Below the pieces are notes generated by a model, which saw only the letters and a program-made list of their open reading frames with translations, was not told the DNA's origin and searched no databases. A program made the translations under genes and the position numbers. From JALZHR01 sp036389695 (GTDB lineage: Bacteria; Acidobacteriota; Blastocatellia; Pyrinomonadales; Pyrinomonadaceae): 28,004 bases of DNA. The stretch spans positions 1 through 28,004 of the forward strand of contig DASVWG010000412.1 of assembly GCA_036389695.1 (NCBI GenBank). The letters run 5' to 3'. Positions 1 through 7,590 of this stretch are shown here, one piece after another (position 1 is the stretch's first letter; every line of letters starts with the position of its first letter).

Positions 1-2
1 CG

Positions 3-1343
3 CCATCACTAAAAACTTTTGTTCAGGCGATTAATCATAGGGAAGGTCCTGAACAAACAGAAAAAATGCAGGGCAAAAAAGCTGCATATCAACAAGAAGA
101 ATTTAACGACTGGAGTAACGGAGTTCCGGTTCATGGTGACCGCCCGTGGGAATTCGTTCATATAGACCACACTCCTGTAGATGTTGAATTAAAACATTCA
201 ACTAAAGGGATTGAAATGGTTGTCGCCTGGGTTTCTTTGATGTTCGATTCCTTTTCACGTAAGGTTTTGGCTTACTATCTTACCTTTGATCCACCTTCCT
301 ACCGTTCTTGTATGGGTCTTATGCGAGAATGTGTCCGGCTCTACGGGCGATTGCCAGAATGTATCATTGTCGATGGAGGAAAAGAGTTCTTCAGTATATT
401 TTTCGAGAAATTACTGGCGCGTTATCGATGCGACATAATGTGGCGACCACCTACTAAGCCCAGATACGGATGTTTGATTGAAAGATTTATACATACATTC
501 AATAAGGAGTTTATACATAACTTGCTCGGAAACCGAAAAATAATGAAAAATGTTCGCCAGATAACTAAAGAAGTTAATCCTAAAAATCAAGCAGTGTGGA
601 ATTTTCCTCTCCTCGATTTGCATATGGATGATTATTTTTATGATGAATATCCAAATAAAATACATTCAAGTTTGGGTCAAACGCCCAACGAAAAATATGC
701 TCAAGGAATGTCAAATTTTCCAGTTTCCCCGCCAGAGCAAATAGCTTATGATGACAACCTTTTAATCGAAACAATGCCAGCCCCTCGCAAAAGAACAGTC
801 AAACTTATACGTTCGAGGGGTGTCAAATTTATGGGTGAATTTTACCGTTCAAACAAACTACGGCGTCCGAATCTTTATGGAAAACAATTAGAAATTCGTT
901 ACGATCCATTCAGTTATGCTCACGTATACGTGTTTGTTGAAAACGAATGGGTAGAATGCTTTGCACCGCCATCAGTTTATGCAGAGTTGAAAAATAAAAC
1001 TGAGCGGGAAATCAAGATTATCACCGAAGAACAACGTGCGCTAAACAAAAGATTAGGACGAAACTATAAGGTCGGATTAATGGAAGCTGCCAAAAAACAT
1101 GCGCGTCGAGAGTCTGTTGAAAAATTAGAGAAGCAACATCTGCAAGACAACGAGTTCCGAAAAAGCGCCGAGCAACGTGGAGTTAAGCTAAGCCCCGGCA
1201 GAAGTCACTTGTTGGATTCCAATGTTATAAACCAACAGAAAGATTCCGAAACCGAAACGGATATGGCTACTGAAATTCAAAGTCCCAAAATCCGGGCACA
1301 CAGAACCTTTCCGAGGGCATTTAAACAAAATAAAAACAGGTAG
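3..1343 (+). CDS. tnsB: TnsB-like DDE transposase (5' partial)
   Basis: This is the strand-transfer transposase of the element, which binds the transposon ends and joins them to target DNA. The frame is open to the window edge, so the true start is upstream; a Met at position 66 is only internal. Numbering from that Met, the RNase H-fold triad is D34 (VHIDHTPVD), D103 (IIVDGGKEF) and E139 (YGCLIERF), with the 35-residue-type spacing between the last Asp and Glu. A Mu-transposase-like beta-barrel follows at about 230-310, then a charged, helical tail (about 315-425) of the kind that contacts TnsC. The N-terminal end-binding HTH domains expected for a 600-700-residue TnsB lie outside the window. 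The stop is 4 bp before tnsC, so the two are probably co-transcribed. A TniA-type name would also be defensible. Confidence 0.93.
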   Translation, partial: PSLKTFVQAINHREGPEQTEKMQGKKAAYQQEEFNDWSNGVPVHGDRPWEFVHIDHTPVDVELKHSTKGIEMVVAWVSLMFDSFSRKVLAYYLTFDPPSYRSCMGLMRECVRLYGRLPECIIVDGGKEFFSIFFEKLLARYRCDIMWRPPTKPRYGCLIERFIHTFNKEFIHNLLGNRKIMKNVRQITKEVNPKNQAVWNFPLLDLHMDDYFYDEYPNKIHSSLGQTPNEKYAQGMSNFPVSPPEQIAYDDNLLIETMPAPRKRTVKLIRSRGVKFMGEFYRSNKLRRPNLYGKQLEIRYDPFSYAHVYVFVENEWVECFAPPSVYAELKNKTEREIKIITEEQRALNKRLGRNYKVGLMEAAKKHARRESVEKLEKQHLQDNEFRKSAEQRGVKLSPGRSHLLDSNVINQQKDSETETDMATEIQSPKIRAHRTFPRAFKQNKNR

Positions 1344-1347
1344 GACT

Positions 1348-2577
1348 ATGAGCGATTTTATTCCAGAGGATAAATTTCCACATTCTTTATTGAATAAGCC
1401 GATAGAAGAACGTTTCAAGTATTTTCAAGAATACTCAGTTGCCCACCCGATAATTGAAAGTTCTTTCAATAAGCTGCGGCAAACAATATTGTTCCCTTCT
1501 GGAAAACAACTGGTTTTTGTAATAGGACCGCCTGGGACTGGAAAAACATTCCTGCGCAGATGGATTGAGGACGAAGTAAAGTTCTATTGGGAGCCACAGC
1601 AACATACAGATCCAGGAAGAATTCCGGTCGCGTGGATTGAAGTTCCCGCAAAGGATAGACTCAAGCCTCCTGTCGGAGATATTTATCTTCGCTTGCTTCG
1701 CAGTCTGGAAGAGCCATTGATTGATAAAAAAATAATTTATGGCGACGTTACTTTCTATCAAACAGATGATAACCAGATTAGAATCGGCAATCATACAACA
1801 ACCTTTAAATTACGATACGCATTGGAAAAATGCTGTGAACATCGAAGACCGTTTTTCCTAGCGTTTGATGAAGCTCAACATTTGATGAACCTTGCGGGCA
1901 TGTCAATTGAAGAGCTTATGGACTGGTTAAAGTCACTCGCTAATTTATCTAAAGTATTAATTTGTTTATATGGCACATACGGGATGTATGAACTGCTGGA
2001 TTTAAGCGATCAATTGATGCGTCGCAGTAGAATAATTCATCTTCGACGGTATGCCAATATAGGAGAAGATTTAATTAACTTCAAAGATACTATTTTATCA
2101 TTTCAATACAATTTACCTTTTGAAAAACAATTCGATTTATTATCTCAATCTGATTACCTATACGAAAGAACGGCTGGCTGCATCGGCAATTTATATGACT
2201 GGCTGTTATCAGCGGTAAACATAGCATTACTTGAATCAGATTCTCTCAAATACCGACATCTACGCGAAACTGTTCCTTTTACTGTTCTTCAGGCAAGCAA
2301 GATGAACAAAAGTATCTTGGAAGACGAAGATTCTTTCTTCGAGAAGATTGGTAAAGATGATGAAATCGAGGACGAAAATAATAAAAATGAGTTTGATGAA
2401 AAAGATAATCAATTAATAAAAGACTGGGTTCAAAATCAATCTTCGTCCAGTAGTGATAATTCCGATAATAATACTGAGCCCTTGAAAAATGGGACTCGTA
2501 AAAGAAAGCGAAATTCGGTTGGAATGCGAAATCCTGGACGTGATCCAACTGGACCAAATCGTAATAAGAATGCTTAG
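1348..2577 (+). CDS. tnsC: TnsC/TniB-type AAA+ ATPase transposition regulator
   Basis: This is the ATP-dependent adaptor that assembles on DNA and links the target selector (TniQ) to the transposase (TnsB). The AAA+ core is clear: Walker A GPPGTGKT at residues 60-67, Walker B FFLAFDEAQ around 169-177 with D174 and E175, and an Arg cluster LMRRSR near 223-228 that could hold the arginine finger. The last ~90 residues are acidic and Asn/Asp-rich, then basic (GTRKRKRN), and look disordered. Length is 409 residues. ATG follows an AGG-containing leader and lies 4 bp after tnsB. The 3' end overlaps the next gene by 8 bp (ATG inside ATGCTTAG), which suggests translational coupling to the first tniQ. 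Confidence 0.93.
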   Translation: MSDFIPEDKFPHSLLNKPIEERFKYFQEYSVAHPIIESSFNKLRQTILFPSGKQLVFVIGPPGTGKTFLRRWIEDEVKFYWEPQQHTDPGRIPVAWIEVPAKDRLKPPVGDIYLRLLRSLEEPLIDKKIIYGDVTFYQTDDNQIRIGNHTTTFKLRYALEKCCEHRRPFFLAFDEAQHLMNLAGMSIEELMDWLKSLANLSKVLICLYGTYGMYELLDLSDQLMRRSRIIHLRRYANIGEDLINFKDTILSFQYNLPFEKQFDLLSQSDYLYERTAGCIGNLYDWLLSAVNIALLESDSLKYRHLRETVPFTVLQASKMNKSILEDEDSFFEKIGKDDEIEDENNKNEFDEKDNQLIKDWVQNQSSSSSDNSDNNTEPLKNGTRKRKRNSVGMRNPGRDPTGPNRNKNA

Positions 2578-4099
2578 CCCATTTAAAAGAATTAATTTTA
2601 AGTTTCAATCAAAGATGGGTAATAGCCGCCTTTATTCTTTGCTTCCAATCGGACTGGACACCGGAATGATTGAAAGCTTTTCAAGTTACATTACTCGATT
2701 GGCAGAAGCGCACTGCACAACAGTCGGTGTTTTAATTGCACAGGAAATTTCTCCTTTGTTAAGGAAAAAGTATTTAACTCCGGAACGGAGCCGTAAAGTT
2801 CAAAGCGGAAGTATGCTTGAGGTTATTAAATCAATAGAGAGCACTGCCCAAACTGCGGTTGATTGGATTCATGTTTTGAAAAAATTAACACTTCAAACTG
2901 ACCTCCATTTATTAACGATGCTGCCGTTCAAAGAAATTTTTTCAGCAAGAAATTTACTACGAGATAAGCGGGTTTGGTGTCCACTTTGTTTTGAATCTCT
3001 TAAAGATAAAAAAGAAATAATTTATGAACCTCTTTTGTGGAGATTGAAAGCAGCTAATTTTTGTCCAGTTCACAATATTGTATTACAAGACTTTTGCCAT
3101 TCTTGCAAAAAAGACAAACAACCAATTTTAGCTTCTAGTATGAGAACAGGGTTTTGCTATTACTGCAAAAAATGGCTTGGGTGTTCAGGATTTATAAAAG
3201 CTGGGTCTGAAGAAAAGGAGCAATTTCAAATACAAATTTCTAAGTTTATTAGTGAGGTTTTAACAGAAAGCAAATATCTAAACTCTTCGCTTATGAAGCG
3301 AAATATTATTGCTAACATCCACGCCTGCATTAATTATTATTCGGACGGAAAAATATCTAAATTTACCCAGCTAACAAACGTCTCTCCACGTATTGTTAAT
3401 AACTGGCGTAATGGAACAAATTTATTTCGACTTGATCTCTTGGCGCAAATTTGCTTGAAACTCAATCTACCGTTGGGACAATTCGTAATGGACAATATCA
3501 GGAATCCCAATATTCTCAAAGAAAGAAATCTCAAGCCCCTCACAGAAGAAAGGCGTAGAAAGAAAACTATCAACCTAATTGCGATGAGAGAGCTATTGGA
3601 ATCAGCTATTCATAAAAAATCCAACGTTATTTCGTTGGGACAATTGGCTAAAAACTTTGGTCATGATATTGATTGTTTCAAGAGACATTTCCCCGAACTA
3701 TGCACACAGCTAAAGAAGTGTTACAGAGAATATAAAGAAACTCAGCAGAAGGAACTTTTAGCTAGAATAAAATCTGCATTGAATGAATATCCGCCTCCTT
3801 CGGTCACTACTCTTTCGCGGAGGGTTAATAGATGTATTCCAACTCTCTACAACTCATTTCCAAAGCTTTGTCATGAGATTACAAAGAAACACAAAACTCA
3901 TAAAGAAAAGCTTAGAAAAGAGCAGCTATCGTCGATTAGCGAAGAGATACGACAAATAGCTATTGGACTTCATAGTGCCGGTATTTATCCTTCACAAAAG
4001 AATGTAGGTCAATTAATGACCAAGCCAGGGCGTATGAGTAATAAACCATTTACAGATATTCTACGAGAAATTCAGCAAACTTTGTACATGTCCAGATAA
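2570..4099 (+). CDS. tniQ: TniQ/TnsD-type target selector, first copy (509 aa)
   Basis: TniQ-family proteins recruit TnsC to a chosen target. I chose the ATG at 2570, which overlaps the tnsC stop, because the resulting N-terminus (MLSPFKRINFKF) aligns with that of the next gene (MLSTYGKITFKH); an upstream in-frame ATG at 2489 lies wholly inside tnsC. Zinc ligands are C137/C140, C165/H168, C176/C179 and C196/C199. About 265-312 resembles an XRE-type helix-turn-helix. Two ~50-residue C-terminal modules follow, the second carrying ALNEYPPPSV...FPKLCHEI, then a terminal helix block with GIYPSQKNVGQLM. The modules resemble the repeated HTH units of TnsD-like proteins that read a fixed chromosomal site. 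It is a paralogue of the next gene. Confidence 0.88.
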   Translation: MLSPFKRINFKFQSKMGNSRLYSLLPIGLDTGMIESFSSYITRLAEAHCTTVGVLIAQEISPLLRKKYLTPERSRKVQSGSMLEVIKSIESTAQTAVDWIHVLKKLTLQTDLHLLTMLPFKEIFSARNLLRDKRVWCPLCFESLKDKKEIIYEPLLWRLKAANFCPVHNIVLQDFCHSCKKDKQPILASSMRTGFCYYCKKWLGCSGFIKAGSEEKEQFQIQISKFISEVLTESKYLNSSLMKRNIIANIHACINYYSDGKISKFTQLTNVSPRIVNNWRNGTNLFRLDLLAQICLKLNLPLGQFVMDNIRNPNILKERNLKPLTEERRRKKTINLIAMRELLESAIHKKSNVISLGQLAKNFGHDIDCFKRHFPELCTQLKKCYREYKETQQKELLARIKSALNEYPPPSVTTLSRRVNRCIPTLYNSFPKLCHEITKKHKTHKEKLRKEQLSSISEEIRQIAIGLHSAGIYPSQKNVGQLMTKPGRMSNKPFTDILREIQQTLYMSR

Positions 4100-4100
4100 A

Positions 4101-5990
4101 ATGTTATCCACATACGGCAAAATAACTTTCAAGCACAGCGAGTTACAACCTGTGAGTCGATTATATTCTTTGCCTCCAATAGGAGTTGGAACATCTTACG
4201 TAGAAAGTTTAACGGGTTATATAACTCGCTTGGCAGAAAATCATAGCGTTTCAACTGGTCAGCTTTTTGCGCAGGAATTAGCAATAAGACTCAATCGCCC
4301 ATACTTGTTGGATAAAAATCAGAAACCAATTTCGAATTCGCTTATTTCAAAATTTGGCAGGCTTGTTCATGCAGTAAACGGAATGGACCAAACCGCCCTA
4401 GATTGGGCAGCTTTACTTGAAAAACTCACTCTTCAAACAGACCTTAAATATTTAACAATGTTACCTTGGAGAGATATTCTATCTCGCTGGCTTTTACTTC
4501 GGCGGGAACGTGCCTGGTGCTCACAATGTTTCGATGAATGTAGAGAAACCGGAGGGATTGTTTATGAACAATTGCTTTGGACTATCAACTTTGTAACTTT
4601 CTGCACTAAACATCAAATAAAACTTATCTCAACTTGCCCTTATTGTAATAAAAAATCGCCTATCTTCAATACTCAAGCCCGAGCCGGTTATTGTTATCGT
4701 TGTAAAAAGTGGCTGGGAGCAAAATCTAATGCAAAGACTTACAATTCATTGAACCGAGATTTAAAAGAGGAAGCTGAGATTTCAATAATAATTACCGAAC
4801 TTTTAGCTTTGGCTCATGTATATAACTATAATGCCCATAAAGAAAACCTTACTCACAATTTGTTATATTGTGCTGAAAAAATGGCAAATAATAACCTTCA
4901 AGCTTTTGCCAGGTTCTTGGAAATATCTATTTCGAGTTTAAATACATTGTGTAAAAAACAAGCTAATGTAAGACTTGTTACTTTAGTTAATATTCGCAAA
5001 CGTCTAAATATTTCTATAGAAATGTTGTTATTACATAAGATCTCAGACGAACAAGTATTGCCGGAAGTCAAAATTCCCTTTAATCTTAACAAAGCCGATA
5101 AAATAAGAATTTTGAAGACTGCTTTAAAAGATCCCCAAAAACCAACATTACTGGAAGTAGCAATAAAATCCGGATACTCAGAGACAGGAGTATTACGCAG
5201 TGTAGATTCGAAGCTTTGTAAGCAGATTACAGCAAGAAACCTTTTAGATAAACCCCGAAAAATAGGCACTGTCAAAAAACACAGTACAGAAATTATTGAA
5301 AAAGCTCTTAAATGTGCATTAAAAGAGAATCCTCCGCCTACGCTTCAATCAGTTTCTAACAAATTAGGTTATAAATATATTTCCAATGTTTTGAGAAGAT
5401 GTCCTGCACTTAGTAAACAAGTTGTTAGTCGGCGTCACAAATATTCAAACAAACAAAATAAAAAACTTGAAGAATCCTTAAAAAAGGCATTGGAGACTTC
5501 TCCCCCTTTGCCTTTAGACACAATTGCTAAAAAGCTAGGTTATAAAGGTGACTCTACTCTTAGATACCGATTTCCAGAACTTTGTATTGCCATATCAGCC
5601 CGCTTTAGAAAATATAAGCCCAAACATCAACTTATATCAGAGGCTTTGCAATCCGCATTAACAGAGATACCGCCGCCATCTGTTCGTTCTGTTTCTAAAC
5701 ACCTAAAAATTAATATTTTATCATTATATAATTTTAATTCTGATCTCTGTTACCAAATTGCAGAACGGCATTCTCGATTTATAAAGGAGTCCGCTTTGGA
5801 AAGGAGAGAGGAACGTTATGAGGAGATTAGAAAAGTTGTCAGAGAGCTTCATGCAAAAGGCATTTATCCCGCTCGTGAAAGAGTTTCAAAATTATTGAAG
5901 AAGTCAACTATAGGTCGCAGGGATGAAAGAGAAGTTTTACATGAGATGCAGATAAGTCTCGGGGTAGCGAAAAAGAATAACAAACAATGA
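4101..5990 (+). CDS. tniQ: TniQ/TnsD-type target selector, second copy (629 aa)
   Basis: This second target-selector protein begins 1 bp after the stop of the first. The zinc ligands fall at the same places: C140/C143, C168/H171, C179/C182, C198/C201. An XRE-like segment is at about 265-313. It is longer than its neighbour because the tail has four modules rather than two, at about 334-380, 398-448, 456-506 and 512-561. Each follows a pattern of AL...PPP-(T/S)-(L/V)...V(S)..LGY...FP.LC..I..R...Y. A terminal block with GIYPARERVSKLL closes the protein, as in the first copy. More modules imply a longer DNA site, but that is inference. No clear Shine-Dalgarno precedes the ATG, so translation probably depends on coupling. 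The stop is about 150 bp from the inferred element end, leaving no room for cargo on this side. Confidence 0.88.
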   Translation: MLSTYGKITFKHSELQPVSRLYSLPPIGVGTSYVESLTGYITRLAENHSVSTGQLFAQELAIRLNRPYLLDKNQKPISNSLISKFGRLVHAVNGMDQTALDWAALLEKLTLQTDLKYLTMLPWRDILSRWLLLRRERAWCSQCFDECRETGGIVYEQLLWTINFVTFCTKHQIKLISTCPYCNKKSPIFNTQARAGYCYRCKKWLGAKSNAKTYNSLNRDLKEEAEISIIITELLALAHVYNYNAHKENLTHNLLYCAEKMANNNLQAFARFLEISISSLNTLCKKQANVRLVTLVNIRKRLNISIEMLLLHKISDEQVLPEVKIPFNLNKADKIRILKTALKDPQKPTLLEVAIKSGYSETGVLRSVDSKLCKQITARNLLDKPRKIGTVKKHSTEIIEKALKCALKENPPPTLQSVSNKLGYKYISNVLRRCPALSKQVVSRRHKYSNKQNKKLEESLKKALETSPPLPLDTIAKKLGYKGDSTLRYRFPELCIAISARFRKYKPKHQLISEALQSALTEIPPPSVRSVSKHLKINILSLYNFNSDLCYQIAERHSRFIKESALERREERYEEIRKVVRELHAKGIYPARERVSKLLKKSTIGRRDEREVLHEMQISLGVAKKNNKQ

Positions 5991-5999
5991 ATTACCTTA

Positions 6000-6012
6000 C
6001 TATGTGACATAG
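6000..6012. repeat. Short palindrome downstream of second tniQ
   Basis: CTATGT and ACATAG arms flank a single G. It is the first of three palindromes between the tniQ stop and the inferred element end. It may be a protein-binding site in the transposon end; function is not shown. Confidence 0.5.
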
Positions 6013-6035
6013 CTTTACTTTCCAGAGCTGTACAT

Positions 6036-6068
6036 AAACTTCATTCAACAGAAAATCAAATGAAGTTT
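6036..6068. repeat. 10-bp inverted repeat in transposon end
   Basis: AAACTTCATT at 6036-6045 and its exact complement AATGAAGTTT at 6059-6068 are separated by 13 nt. No T-run follows, so it does not look like a standard terminator. An end-binding site for TnsB, or a weak terminator, is possible. Confidence 0.55.
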
Positions 6069-6093
6069 GAATAACGAATCATCAGAATGGGAA

Positions 6094-6124
6094 GCATAAG
6101 TTTTCCATTTTGGAAAACTTATGC
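6094..6124. repeat. Perfect 14-bp inverted repeat near transposon end
   Basis: GCATAAGTTTTCCA and its exact complement TGGAAAACTTATGC flank a TTT centre. It lies only ~13 bp inside the inferred end of the element. It could be a TnsB or host-factor site, or a hairpin that ends transcription leaving the tniQ genes. Confidence 0.7.
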
Positions 6125-6136
6125 GAAAAATAACAC

Positions 6137-6514
6137 AAATTTTTGTGCGATGTCAGAAGCGTGGCGCGTTCGCGCTGGGTGCAGTTTAACGGCGCGGTTT
6201 TATCGGAAAATCTGCGTGAAAATAAAATCGGCTACGAGCATCTGCCCGAATGCGGCGGCAAAACGGTGGCGAACCCCGACGATTTGGCGCGCGGAATCGA
6301 GCGCATTCTGGAAATTTCCGCTGAAGTCAAAACCGCGATTATGTGCTCGGAATCGCAGCCTTTGACCAATCACAAAACGCCGAAGGCAAACTGTCATCGC
6401 GTCGGTTTACTATCGCCGCGTTTGAAAGCCAAAGGCGCGGCGCGGATAATTCATATTTTGCCGAACGGCGATTCGATAGAGTTTGACGAAGCGGCGGTTT
6501 CTTCAATTTGGTGA
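6137..6514 (+). pseudogene. DUF488-family gene, 5'-truncated at transposon junction
   Basis: Reading in frame from about 6137 gives KFLCDVRSVARSRWVQFN and continues through GYEHLPECGGK and MCSE...CHR...IHILPNGD to a TGA at 6512-6514. These are the core motifs of DUF488 proteins (DVRS.P.S...QFN, LGG, CSE..CHR). The usual first ~28-30 residues, which should contain a TIGHS-type strand, are absent; AT-rich transposon DNA sits there instead. A TTG at 6143 could in principle start translation but would still lack the N-terminus. About nine residues (TNHKTPKAN) appear inserted between CSE and CHR. The simplest reading is disruption by the Tn7-like element. The biochemical role of the family is not settled. 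Its 3' end lies 7 bp from the convergent reductase gene. Confidence 0.75.
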
Positions 6515-6521
6515 GGAAATC

Positions 6522-7484
6522 TCAGGGTTTAGGCAATCTTACCCAGCGATGTTTTTTTAATTCTTCCATCAATTCGGCGGAAAGTTTTTCTTTCCCGCTT
6601 GCCGCGAGATTTGCTTCGACGTGACGCGTTTTCCGCATTCCGGGAATGACTGTGCTGACCGCCGCGTCCGCCAGAATAAAACGCAGAGCCATTTCGGGCA
6701 GACTCATCTCCGCCGGTAAAATCTCTTTCAATTTTTCCACTCTTTCGACGGTCGGAATCAGATTTTCGGGATTGAAATAACGGCTGCGCCAATCGTCTGC
6801 GGGAAAAGTCGTGTCGCGCGTTAAATTTCCCGTCAGGCTTCCTTCGTCAAACGGGACGCGGGCGATGACGGCGACATTGTTTTCGACGCACGCGGGAAAA
6901 AGCTCGTCCTGCGGGTTCTGGTCGAAAATGTTGTAGACGACCTGCACCGCATCAATCGCGCCGCTTCTCACGGCTTTCACGCCATTCCAGGGCTCCCAGC
7001 GATTCAGGCTGATGCCGATGGCGGAAAAAAGTTTTTGCGAGCGAAGCTCTTCCAGTTTTTTCAGCCAGCGGTCGTCTTCCAGCCAGCGGTCGTTCCAGGT
7101 GTGAAGCTGAATCAAATCGAAAGTTTCGACGCCCAGATTTTCCAGCGATTTGTGAACGTATTCTTCGATGTGCGCGGGCGGATAAGATTCTTCCAGCGTG
7201 TATTCCGGCTTGGCGGGATAACCGAGATTTTTCGGCGGAATTTTCGTGGCGACGTAAAGTTTTCGGCTCGCGTTTTGTTTTAAAAGCCGCGCGAGAATCT
7301 GTTCGCTGTGACCGTTGCCGTAAACCCAGGCGGTGTCGAAAAAATTACAGCCGAGCTCGACGGCGCGCTGCAGCGAAGCTAAAGATTCCGCGTCGTCCGA
7401 GCCTGTCCATCCGCCCATTCCCCACATTCCGTAACCGATTTCGCTGACCTGCCAGCCCGTCCGCCCGAAAGTTCGATATTTCAT
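6522..7484 (-). CDS. Aldo/keto reductase
   Basis: This is a soluble NAD(P)H-dependent oxidoreductase of the aldo/keto reductase superfamily, which reduces carbonyl compounds. The 320-residue length is typical. The catalytic tetrad is visible as D50 and Y55 (FFDTAWVYGNG), K81 (VATKIPP) and H128 (LIQLHTW). The opening MKYRTFGRTGWQVSEIGYGMWGMGG is the standard N-terminal strand of the family. IPGMRKTRHVEANLAA near the C-terminus is the usual cofactor-phosphate-binding part. The substrate cannot be told from sequence; the nearest general class is the YajO/Tas-like or iolS-like group. It converges with the truncated DUF488 gene. No strong Shine-Dalgarno precedes the ATG. Confidence 0.93.
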   Translation of the reverse strand: MKYRTFGRTGWQVSEIGYGMWGMGGWTGSDDAESLASLQRAVELGCNFFDTAWVYGNGHSEQILARLLKQNASRKLYVATKIPPKNLGYPAKPEYTLEESYPPAHIEEYVHKSLENLGVETFDLIQLHTWNDRWLEDDRWLKKLEELRSQKLFSAIGISLNRWEPWNGVKAVRSGAIDAVQVVYNIFDQNPQDELFPACVENNVAVIARVPFDEGSLTGNLTRDTTFPADDWRSRYFNPENLIPTVERVEKLKEILPAEMSLPEMALRFILADAAVSTVIPGMRKTRHVEANLAASGKEKLSAELMEELKKHRWVRLPKP

Positions 7485-7497
7485 GTTTAAATTTTAA

Positions 7498-7567
7498 CAA
7501 AAAGAAAAAAGATAAAGGCAAAAGGCGAAAGAAATCTTGCTGTTTCTTTAACCTTTTGCCTTCGATT
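7498..7567. repeat. Period-7 array forming an imperfect hairpin
   Basis: From 7498 the sequence parses into 7-mers: CAAAAAG, AAAAAAG, ATAAAGG, CAAAAGG, CGAAAGA, AATCTTG, CTGTTTC, TTTAACC, TTTTGCC. The arms 7515-7534 and 7543-7562 are complementary at 18 of 20 positions around an 8-nt loop. It sits between two - strand genes (DUF3618 upstream, reductase downstream) and could terminate the former. No other feature is seen in this gap. Confidence 0.7.
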
Positions 7568-7590
7568 GACGCAAGAATCTCAGTAAAATT

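Larger units (their letters stand above)
1..6137 (+). mobile_element. Tn7-like transposon, tniQ-proximal end (partial)
   Basis: The stretch carries the core genes of a Tn7-like element in the order tnsB-tnsC-tniQ-tniQ, spaced 4 bp or less or overlapping. It is visibly AT-richer than everything after about 6140. The right boundary is placed near 6137 because sequence homologous to a DUF488 protein begins there in mid-protein, and the element side ends in ACACA, matching the ...ACA-3' termini typical of Tn7-type elements. The other end, any tnsA and any cargo lie outside the window. No tnsE, Cas gene or CRISPR array is visible. The exact end is inferred; it could be off by a few bases. Confidence 0.85.

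Noticed and set aside
2489..2569. Upstream in-frame ATG that would extend the first tniQ by 27 codons
   Set aside because: It lies wholly inside tnsC, and the resulting N-terminus has no counterpart in the paralogue; ATG 2570 overlaps the tnsC stop in a coupling arrangement.
6087..6365. Open frame overlapping the DUF488 remnant
   Set aside because: The DUF488 motifs are in another frame; this one is low-information Arg/Ser-rich translation with no family pattern.
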